Of a stretch of DNA of 64,000 nt, positions 45,601-64,000 are shown piece by piece (the first letter of the stretch is position 1; each line of letters opens with the position of its first letter). Under the pieces are notes generated by a model, which saw only the letters and a program-made list of their open reading frames with translations, was not told the origin of the DNA and searched no databases. The position numbers and the translations under genes were made by a program. Origin of the DNA: Strigamia acuminata (lineage: Eukaryota > Arthropoda > Chilopoda > Geophilomorpha > Linotaeniidae); assembly GCA_949358305.1 (NCBI GenBank), contig OX442315.1:12550427-12614426 (forward strand). Reading direction: 5' to 3'.

Positions 45601-48600
45601 CCGCCGATTTCTCGACGGGTTTGTCGCCGAACAGACTTGGCACTTTGTTGCCGTCGGTTTGAGGTATTCCGGCGCCGAAAACGAAGTTGGTGTTGATGGT
45701 TGGCGCGGTCTTCGCTGCAGTGGTTGGAGTTGAAGTTGAGAAACCGAATTTGAATGTGGATGTGACGTTCGTGGCGGGATTGAGGCCGCCGCCGAATTTG
45801 AATCCTGTCGGCTCGGTGGATGACGTGGTGCTTGGTGTTTTACCCGTGAAGCCAAATTTGAATGCTGGAAAAGAATAGACAAAGTATTAAGTCAATGGTT
45901 TTCGAGATTTAATTGGTGTTTTCATCAAATTCGTGTTTTCAATTTTTTTTACGCAGTTATTACACTGCTTTTTAATTTTTTACGCAATTATTTCATGTTT
46001 TACAAATATTTTACGTAACTTTGTTTTTCAATTTTTCTGCGTGAATTTTTCACCCAAACTTTTCTAATTTCTCAACGCAATTATTTCACGTTTTTAATTT
46101 TTTAACGCAATTATTTCACGTTTTTAATTTTTTAACGCAATTATTTCACGTTTTTAATTTTTTAACGCAATTATTTCACGTTTTACAAATATTTTACGTA
46201 ACTTTACTAAATGTTTTTCAATATTTCGCGCTAATTTTTTACCCAAATATTTCTAACTTTCACGTTTTTAAAATTATTTCCGCAAATATTTTAAGTTTTA
46301 AAATTATTTCCGCAAATATTTCACGTTTTTAAAATCATTTAAGCAAATATTTCACGTTTTTAAAATTATTTACGCAAATATTTTAAGTTTTAAAATTATT
46401 TCCGCAAATATTTCACGTTTTTAAGATCATTTACGCAAATATTTCACGTTTTTAAAATCATTTACTCAAATATTTCACGTTTTTAAAATCATTTACGCAA
46501 ATATTTCACGTTTTAAAAATCATTTACGCAAATATTTCACGGTTTTAAAATCATTTCCGCAAATATTTCACTTTTTTCTAACTTATCGCCCAAATTCTCC
46601 ACGTTTTACCAATGAATTCGCAATTATTTCGTTTTCAAAATTTCCTTTCCATAATTATTGAACTTTTTTCTATTTCCACACGCAATTTCATCACCATTTT
46701 AAACATTTCTGCACAATTACTTCAATATATATAAAAAACCTATCACAAACCTGGAGCAGCCGTATTTGGTGTCTGAATGGAATTCAACCGCGGCGTATTA
46801 CAGGCGACACAAGTATTATCATCGCGATTATTTGCCACCATGCACGTATCGCAATCCCACGAGCCCGACGCCTTCTTGAACTGGCCTCCCCAAGACGACG
46901 TACTCTTCATCTCGATCGCCGGCGCTTCCGGCTTCTTCACCGCGCCCGGTTTCGGCGTTTCACACGCCAAACATTTACTCGCTCCGCCTTCGTTGCGAAC
47001 GGCACAAATCGGGCACTCCCACGAACCCTCTTTAGGCTTAAACTTGTCGCCAAAACCCTTAGAAACGGCGAAAACGTGGCCAGGTTTCGCAGTGTCGCAC
47101 ATGGTGCAATTCGTTTTCGAATTATCGTTATTGATTGAGCAGTTAGGACACGACCACGTTCCATCAGGTTGTTTCTCCTTCGTCTTATCTTCATTATCTG
47201 CCGAAAGAAAAACAAAAAAAAAATTAAAAAAAAAAATTTTTTTTAAATAAATAAATTCCTAAGTGTTTATTTATTTTTTTAGACCCCAGCGCTTATTCGG
47301 ACCCAGCAGATTTAATAAAATCGCTGATTTTTTCCAAAAAATTAGCAATTTCTTATAAAAATCAGCGATTTTTACAAGAAAATCATCATTTTTTATTACT
47401 TTTGCCACTAGATGCGGTTGATTTATCGGCCTGCGTTAATTTCCCGCTCTTTAGTAAATCCATAACGCTGCCAGTTTTCAGTTCCTTTGCGAGGCCGAAA
47501 GTCGGCAATGGCGACGGTGAGCCTAAAAATCAAGAAAATTATAATTAGTTAATAAATACATTAATTAATTAATTAATTAAACAATAGTGGCGTCATTTTA
47601 TTACTTTCTGGCATTTTGGGTTTTCTCTTAAGTACTGCCGAAGCCGAATTGAATGCAAAATTGCCATTCGGAGTTGGGGAACTTGTAGTAACGGCTGAAA
47701 TCGATTTCTCCGTTGGTTCGGACAAGACAACTTTCAATGGTGTGCTAAAAACAAATTCAACGTCCTAAAAATAAATTAAAGAAAAAAAATTAAATTAAAG
47801 AAAAAAAAATTAAATCAATTTTTACTGGTCAACAAAAAAATTGGAGCTTTAATATTTTTTTAAACGAAATAATTATCAACATCCGACTCAAAAACCATCA
47901 AAGTCGACAAAAATCGACTCAAAAACCATGAAAGTCGGCAAAAATCATGAAAGTCGACAAAAATCGACTCAAAAACCATGAAAGTCGACTAAAATCGACT
48001 CAAAAACCATGAAAGTCGACCAAAATCGACTCAATTTTCATCAAAATCGACTCAATTTTCATCAAAATCGACTCAATTTTCATCAAAATCGACTCAATTT
48101 TCATCAAAATCGACTCAATTTTCATCAAAATCGACTCAATTTTCATCAAAATCGACTCAATTTTCATCAAAATCGACTCAATTTTCATCAAAATCGACTC
48201 AATTTTCATCAAAATCGACTCAATTTTCATCAAAATCGACTCAATTTTCATTAAAATCGACTCAATTTTCATCAAAATCGACTCAATTTTCATCAAAATC
48301 GACATAAAATCATGAAATTCTTCAAAAATCATCAACGTCGACTTAATAATCATCAAAGTCGACAAAAATCGACCTAACCATCATCAAAATTTACACCAAA
48401 TCATAAAACCAATTCAAAAACCATCACAATCCGCTTAATTACCCCTTCAAACCCCTTAATTATACCTTAGAACCACTTAAAATCACCTCCGTCTCTTTCC
48501 CCGTCGTTTTCTGCCAACTCTTCAACCCAACTTCCGACGGCAGCCGGAAATTAACCCCGGACACATTCTTATAATCATTCGGCTTGGCAACGGGCGTCGT

Positions 48601-51600
48601 AGCCACACCGAAATTGATAGTGGGCATCGTCAAAATAGGCATCGAAATCTCCGGCAAATCGTACGGCGGATCCACAACCTCATCCGCAGTCGGTTTACTG
48701 CTATAATGCTTCGTCTGCCTCGTTTTCATCTTCCGAGATTCCGTCGGCTTGCCGCTCCTAATCAAAACAAAACCAAAAAATCAATCAAAACCAACAAAAA
48801 CCAAAATTAATAATCACCCGTAAAGCGTATTCGACGCCGACGTCCAGCCGAACTTCGGCGCATCGTTCTTCGGGTTCTCACTGGCGCTCTGCCAAAAAAA
48901 CAAAGTCAAATAAAACATCCCGCGCACGTCGTCCCGCGTTTGTGTTAAATTTAACTCGCAATCAACACATGTGCAAACCCGCCAGACGGATTTCCCCGAA
49001 CGGCGTGCAGCACAAATTGCGAAATTTCCGCTCTTTCGGGGCAATTACCTTCGCTCGGGGAACGTCGAGACGCGGTTGTTTACTGCTAGTGCTCGCGATC
49101 GGCGTCAGCAGTCTGTTAAGTGGCGGTCCGCTTCGTAAGGGCTAAAAATAAGCGAAATTGCGCGATTAGTCGACGGAAAATCGTTGGATTCGGTTCAATA
49201 GCTTACGAGGGATCCGTGGGGGTCCGGGGCGGTTAGGTTCGGCCGTCTCGTTGTTGTTGTCTGAATGTTTGGGAGAAAAAATGAATTTTTAGTGAATTGA
49301 TTGATTGGATCGATCGGTTTTTTTTACGTTCATCATAAATAGGGAGTCAGCAAAATTGGATTTGGAAGGAATTCGCTTGGCATCCTATTGAGATGATATT
49401 AGGATTTTTTTTTTTTTTAAATTGTTTTTTTTTTATTTACCGTTAAAGGAGTTGACATTTTTTCTAAGGAGACTAAAATCTTCCGTGTTGTTGAACTCAT
49501 ACCGTCCAAATTATCAATATCGGATGTTGAATTCACGTTTTTAACCCTCACTTGCGTTCGGTTGGATGATCTCGACGACGCCTGGAATAAAATAAACAAC
49601 GAAAATGTTATTTTTATGAAGTAAAGTGCAGAGTACACAATAAAAAGCGGATTTTTCACAACCCAAAATAATATTTGTAAAGAAATTGGCATTTTGACAG
49701 AAAAATTGCATTTTTAAAACGAACATGTTTTTAATGTCATTAAAACATGATTCTTTAACAACAAAAGTGCCATTTTACAGCAAAAAAAATTTCAAAAATG
49801 TAATTTTACAGCAAAAAAAATTTCAAAAATGTAATTTTACAGCAAAAAAATGTCAAAAATGTCATTTTACAGCAAAAAAAATGTCAAAAATGGCAATTTA
49901 CAGCAAAAAAAATGTCAAAAATGGCATTTTACAGCAAAAAAAAACTCACTAATGTCATTTTTACTGCAAAATATATCATTTTTACTGCAAAAATGTCATT
50001 TTTACTGCAAAAATGTCATTTTTACTGCAAAAATGTCCTTTTTACTGCAAAAAATGCACTTTTACAGCAAAAAATGTCATTTCTCGGTCAAAAAATGCCA
50101 TTTTTACAATAAAAAGCATGTTGACAACACAAATTGTCATAAACAACAAAACTTACGCTGTAAGGTAAATAAGACTGATATTTATTCCGTCGACTCGCCG
50201 ATGCGCCACCAAACGACGTGGGCCCACCGTAAAACGGTGACGAAATTAACGACTCGTTTAAAATTGATTTATCATTCTACAAACACACACACAAACAAAC
50301 ATTAGAAAAAAAGAAAAAAAAACCTCCCAAATCTAAACACATTCAACAAATTTACCCAAACTGGATTTTCAAACGCATCGACATTAAATGTCGGTTTCTT
50401 CCCGACCGCGCTCGGTTGAGGTTTCGAATGCTGAATACAGTTCCTCGATTCATCCATCCTCGAACTGTTTCCTAAACGGCTTTCTAATGAGGTATTTGCT
50501 TCAACAACTAAAAAAAAACAATTAAAAATTAAAAATTAATTTTATTTTTGTTATTATTTTTCTTCATTACTATCAGAATTAATATCAGGTGTTGAATGAA
50601 AGGGGCCTGATGTTGTCTCTTTAACAACTCTGTCACTTGTGGCAGCCACAAGTGAAAGCCGCGAGCTCGGTAAACAAGAACGCGTTAATTTTTCCGATAA
50701 TTGACGAAGTGATGACTCGTTCAATTGCAGAATTTCTCTCTGATATTCGCGTCGATCCGGATGCGGGATCATCGATGAACAGCCACTCGTTGAAACTGAT
50801 GCATCGCTGCATTCAGACCGATTATCTAGTCCGACACAAAACAACAATTAATTAGTTTGGACGAAAAAATTACAAAATTAAAAAATTAAAAAATTAAAAA
50901 TAGATTTAACTCGATTTTTCACATTTTATGATCGATTTTTTTTTTATTATTATTTTCCAGCATTTGTTTCAATTATAAATTAATATTAAGTATAAAATGA
51001 TCCATTTTTCAAGCGTTTCGAGTCGGTATTTCGTCATAAATTTACATTTTTGACGAATATTTACGATAAATTCAACATTTCTTTACATTTTTGATGAATA
51101 TTTACGTTAAATTCGACATATCGGTCATTTTAAAATAGATTTTAAGCATTTAATCGACTAATTTTACAAGAAATTCAACATTTTGTTCATTTTAAAATCG
51201 ATTTTAAGCATTTAAACGACTAATTTTATAAGAAATTCGCCATTTAGTTCATTTTAAAATCGATTTTAAGCATTTAATCGACTAATTTTACAAGAAATTC
51301 GCCATTTAGTTCATTTTAAAATCGATTTTAAGAATTTAATCGACTAATTTTATAAGAAATTCGCCATTTAGTTCATTTTAAAATCGATTTTAAGCATTTA
51401 ATCGACTAATTTTACAAGAAATTCGCCATTTAGTTCATTTTAAAATCGATTTTAAGCATTTAATCGACTAATTTCACAAGAAATTCAACATTTCCTTCAT
51501 TTTAAAATCGATTTTGATCATTTAATTGCCTAATTCCACTCGATTTTCAATCATTTTACACTTTTCCAACCTCCAAAACCAAAACAAATAAACTCCATAA

Positions 51601-52580
51601 AAAAAAATAAAAAAAACCATCTCTTTTGTTTAGTTACCTGGTAGCGGTTCCTTGGCAATCAAATGAATATTGGACGGTGGCACACCCACACATTCAGATT
51701 GTAATGAAAACGACGTTTGGCTTCTTCTCACCGGCTCATTTTCTGACCATTGTGGAAATTCATTGCTTATCACTGACTGAGAGGTGAATGCACCTGAATC
51801 ATAACTACCATCCGGTGCCGTTAAATCACTACGAGAAGATGCACGAGGCCACAATTTTGATGAAGGATGACTTCTAGACGTAGTTGCATGGACGATGATA
51901 TTGTTCTCGTTTAAATGAAGCGATGACGTCGATTCGAAATTCAAATCTTCCCGCACATTTCCTTCGTGATTTTCATTCAAATCCATCACATCCTCTTCGC
52001 TTTTCCAACTCATGAAATTCGGCATCCATGTTGGCAGAATTATACTCGCTACCGTGTCCGTAACTCTTCGAAATAAAGACTAAAAAAAAATAAATTAAAA
52101 ATTAAAAATTAAACACAAGTTCAAGAAAAAAAAATTTTTTTTAAACGAAAATATTTTTAAAACGAAAACAAAAAAAAAAAAAAAAAATCAACACAAAACG
52201 ACATTTTGTTATGGGACAAAAAATTCGAAATTACTCCACTAGGGGAGCGATTTTTTTGTCACTAAATTCAAACCTCCTTAAACAGTTTCTTTGTCCGTCC
52301 ATTCTCGGCGAGTTTCAATTAAAAACGTTAGCAAAACGGTAGAGAAATCGTTCGGTTCGCATCTGCACGTGTTGCAGCGCGAATTGGGCGCCAGAGTATT
52401 TAAATTTCGACCTTGGACTTTGGTTAGGCTTAAAACAAATGACACGGTCGGGCACTGAGGCGGTTTTTTTTTTTCATTTCTCGGGCTCACCTTGTTCTCT
52501 GCGTTGTGTCGAGTGTACGGTTTGTTTCCGTGATTTCTCTTATTTCTTAGCTTTCCTCCTCCACCGGGTTCAACGGCCAT
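42492..52580 (-). CDS. Nup153: Nucleoporin Nup153, complete, 17 exons
   Basis: Join on the minus strand: 52580-52491, 52079-51638, 50825-50571, 50507-50356, 50276-50157, 49581-49441, 49260-49207, 49141-49049, 48888-48818, 48757-48466, 47764-47605, 47522-47400, 47197-46751, 45864-45271, 44837-43678, 43614-43469, 42600-42492. This gives 1,482 residues, close to the vertebrate length, with all phases closing. Nup153 is a mobile basket nucleoporin of the nuclear pore that binds lamins, Tpr, importins and RNA. Family landmarks in order: a Gly-rich basic N terminus; VTDTVASIILPTW, the conserved membrane/pore-targeting helix; SPFYGGPTSFGGA; RKILVSLEKMSTPL; SVMDLLKSG; three RanBP2-type zinc fingers at about 677-797; FKFG/FG-rich 814-1,450; basic tail MNRMIRRARRRK. 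The donor of exon 14 (GTTTGA) is weak. The exon 7 frame is the least certain part. Confidence 0.93.
42770..43385. repeat. Minisatellite in Nup153 intron 16
   Basis: Two linked arrays: about ten units of roughly 20-21 bp around GTAAAAATTCATTTTTGAAG, then looser units around TATAAAAATGCGTTTTTTAG. Together they make up most of the 868-bp intron. Confidence 0.85.
43469..45864 (-). CDS. Nup153: Nup153 exons 14-16: FG-repeat domain
   Basis: Exons 45864-45271, 44837-43678 and 43614-43469. Dense FKFG, FGxxT and PxFG-type motifs in a Thr/Ala/Ser/Pro background, the intrinsically disordered part that binds transport receptors. The large exon 15 is strikingly GC-rich with GC-ending codons, so long open frames exist in every frame on both strands; only the FG frame matches the splice phases. 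Confidence 0.9.
44930..45235. repeat. 20-bp minisatellite in Nup153 intron 14
   Basis: Units of AATTTGTTGAAAAATTTCGT and variants fill most of the 433-bp intron. Confidence 0.85.
45940..46570. repeat. 30-31-bp minisatellite in Nup153 intron 13
   Basis: Units beginning CACGTTTTTAATTTTTTAAC or CACGTTTTTAAAATCATTTA alternate through most of the 886-bp intron between the zinc-finger and FG exons. Confidence 0.85.
46751..47197 (-). CDS. Nup153: Nup153 exon 13: three RanBP2-type zinc fingers
   Basis: Three C-x2-C-x10-C-x2-C fingers preceded by G(S/T)W: WSCPNC...CTMC, WECPIC...CLAC and WDCDTC...CVAC. The second is introduced by GFGDKFKPKEGSW, diagnostic of Nup153. In the family these fingers bind Ran and COPI. 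Vertebrates have four and this gene has three, all with intact cysteines. Confidence 0.95.
47400..49260 (-). CDS. Nup153: Nup153 exons 7-12
   Basis: Exons 49260-49207, 49141-49049, 48888-48818, 48757-48466, 47764-47605 and 47522-47400. Exon 8 holds PPLNRLLTPIAS, exon 10 the KMKTRQTKHYSSKP...ISMPILTMPTINFG block, exon 12 SVMDLLKSG; all have direct counterparts in vertebrate Nup153. Intron 10 contains a 21-bp minisatellite. Confidence 0.85.
47880..48320. repeat. 21-bp minisatellite in Nup153 intron 10
   Basis: A run of near-identical units AAAATCGACTCAATTTTCAT plus one base (about fourteen), preceded by a looser array with CGACAAAAATCGACTCAAAA. The 21-bp period gives spurious repeat frames on both strands. 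Confidence 0.95.
49441..50825 (-). CDS. Nup153: Nup153 exons 3-6: conserved N-terminal domain
   Basis: Four exons (50825-50571, 50507-50356, 50276-50157, 49581-49441). Exon 4 ends KKPTFNVDAFENPVW. Exon 5 carries SPFYGGPTSFGGASA and exon 6 carries RKILVSLEKMSTPLT; both match conserved blocks of the family's N-terminal pore-targeting region. Introns 3 and 4 are 63 and 79 bp; intron 5 is swollen by a minisatellite. Confidence 0.85.
49730..50100. repeat. 30- and 20-bp minisatellites in Nup153 intron 5
   Basis: First about six units around ACAGCAAAAAAAATGTCAAA, then a shorter-period array around TTTTTACTGCAAAAATGTCA, apparently derived from it. Confidence 0.9.
51060..51530. repeat. 62-bp tandem repeat in Nup153 intron 2
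   Basis: About seven units of 62 bp containing TTAATCGACTAATTTTACAA and TTTAAAATCGATTTTAAGCA; the last is a near-palindrome around ATCGAT. Confidence 0.9.
51638..52079 (-). CDS. Nup153: Nup153 exon 2: pore-targeting helix and Ser-rich region
   Basis: Begins SLFRRVTDTVASIILPTWMP, the best-conserved N-terminal block of the family, an amphipathic helix used for inner nuclear membrane/pore association. A Ser/Asn-rich disordered stretch follows. Acceptor TTTTTTTAG, donor CCAGGTAAC. Confidence 0.9.
52491..52580 (-). CDS. Nup153: Nup153 exon 1
   Basis: Codes 30 residues with a Gly run and a basic stretch (MAVEPGGGGKLRNKRNHGNK), as in other Nup153 proteins. The donor is AAGGTGAGC, phase 0. The start is the first ATG with family-like sequence; earlier ATGs in the leader do not lead into this frame. 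Confidence 0.85.
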
Positions 52581-52760
52581 TTGTTATTCAAACAGATCAC
52601 GAAATGAAAATCTTCGAAATAGTATCAAGACGAACACATTGCCATCTTGCATGAAAAGGAAGATGGCGGCAGAATCGAAGCGCTGTCATTGGGCAATGTT
52701 AAATTACGTCATTGACCTACATCTATTTCCATAGGTTAACGCGTGGTGATTTGAGAGGGT
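52581..52760 (-). promoter_or_regulatory. Nup153 promoter and leader, YY1-type motif
   Basis: Within 100 bp upstream of the start codon the minus strand carries GCCGCCATCTTCC (52,657-52,669), the classic YY1/Pho-type element of TATA-less housekeeping promoters. A second GCAAGATGGC follows nearer the start, with a CCCAATGA box and TGACGTAA farther out. No TATA box is seen. Confidence 0.5.
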
Positions 52761-53408
52761 ATGACGCATTCAATTTATTGTCAAGTGCCCGTTGGAATAT
52801 CAAGAATTTGTACTCGTTTTTATTAAAAATATAAACCCTCGTAAAATTATTGAAATGATTTTTAAAGTCGAATAGTAAAATGATTTCAGATTTAAATAAA
52901 TAAAAAAATTATATTTAATAACGCCATCTACCGAGCGTGTGGTTTGTTATATAATTTACCCGCCATTTTGATGTACTTATCCGATTTCGTGTGAATAAAA
53001 CACATTAAAAACGCATTTAATTCTCAAGATATCAATTTTAATACTTAAAAATGTATATATACACAATAATAATAATAACAAACTTCTACAATTAAAAATA
53101 AAGAAAAGAAATGAACAACATTAACAATAAATTGATGGTCACGTTGGATTTCGGTCCAGGAATGTCAAAGGACAGGGAAAATTACAAATATTTGTTCGAT
53201 GAGCTCCGGATAGAACAATAATAAAAAATCTATAAATTTATTAACTCAAAAAAATAAAAAATAATAATGATAATAATTAATAATAATAAAAACTTCCGAC
53301 GCTATTTAAAAATGTCTAAGTAGAATTTTGACATACAACAAATACAAAACAAAAATTTAAACAACAAAATTAAATATAACTTTCTCGCTCGCTGCATTTC
53401 GAGTCGGA
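52761..53408. other. FAM135 3' UTR and intergenic spacer
   Basis: AT-rich DNA between the FAM135 stop at 53,409 and the Nup153 promoter. Several minus-strand AATAAA words occur (for example near 53,237), so the FAM135 transcript probably ends here. No other gene is visible. Confidence 0.5.
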
Positions 53409-63737
<10,329 letters not shown>

Positions 63738-63739
63738 CT

Positions 63740-64000
63740 AAAATTATAAAAAAAAAAAATAAGATAAAAATGAATAACAATTATTTATAAAAAAATTTTT
63801 TGTAAATTGTAATTAAACTATTCTGATGTAGAAAATTAGAATTTGTATAATGAAAAATACCAAAAAAAAATGCAAAACAGCTCATTTTAATCAAATTCCA
63901 CAGTGATATTGGGGCCCAGGAATTCACCGAAAAAGCATTCAAGCAATTTTTTGCTGCCGGAAGGATGTGGCGAGTCTGTCAACTCTGTTTAAGTGGTGAA
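63740..64000. other. Window edge, intron of FAM135
   Basis: By position this is FAM135 intron. The last 100 bases have open, protein-like frames on both strands: plus reads FTEKAFKQFFAAGRMW, minus reads SGSKKLLECFFGEFLGP before a stop. Neither fits the expected FAM135 sequence, so this is probably a transposon fragment cut by the window edge. Confidence 0.3.

Overview
This is a eukaryotic, almost certainly arthropod, nuclear genome window. The evidence is GT-AG split genes, a chitin-binding cuticular-type protein, a short interstitial (CCTAA)n tract (the arthropod TTAGG telomere motif on the other strand), and many short inverted-repeat transposons. I cannot name the species. No prokaryotic features, tRNA or rRNA genes were seen.

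Layout. Positions 1-36,000 are gene-poor, AT-rich DNA full of minisatellites, MITEs and other transposon remnants: Tc1/mariner, hAT-like and pogo-like ends, and fold-back elements. The only gene signal I would defend there is a candidate signal-peptide first exon on the minus strand at 29,467-29,524, inside a small CpG-rich patch. Positions 36,285-40,506 (+) hold a complete three-exon secreted protein of 754 residues: signal peptide, acidic linker, two copies of a two-cysteine module, a long 11-residue repeat region rich in Gln, Gly, Pro and Tyr, and one C-terminal chitin-binding (CBM14/peritrophin-A) domain. Positions 52,580-42,492 (-) hold a complete 17-exon Nup153 (1,482 residues): conserved N terminus, three RanBP2-type zinc fingers, FG-rich half and basic C terminus. 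Positions 63,737-53,409 (-) hold the last 16 exons of a FAM135 family gene whose 5' end lies beyond the window; its C terminus is an alpha/beta-hydrolase (lipase-like) domain with a visible Ser-Asp-His set. Both long gene models were assembled by hand from splice sites, and every exon-exon phase closes.

The chitin-binding gene and Nup153 are convergent. Nup153 and FAM135 run in tandem on the minus strand, with about 830 bp between the FAM135 stop and the Nup153 start. That gap carries a plausible TATA-less promoter with a YY1-type motif. The three genes have unrelated jobs (cuticle, nuclear pore, putative lipid hydrolase), so the cluster is positional only.

The most striking architecture is in the introns. 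Nup153 introns are either compact (about 60-200 bp) or long (above 400 bp), and six of the seven long ones contain their own private tandem array. FAM135 introns show the same pattern, with some MITE insertions. Many units are near 20, 21, 30, 40 or 62 bp.
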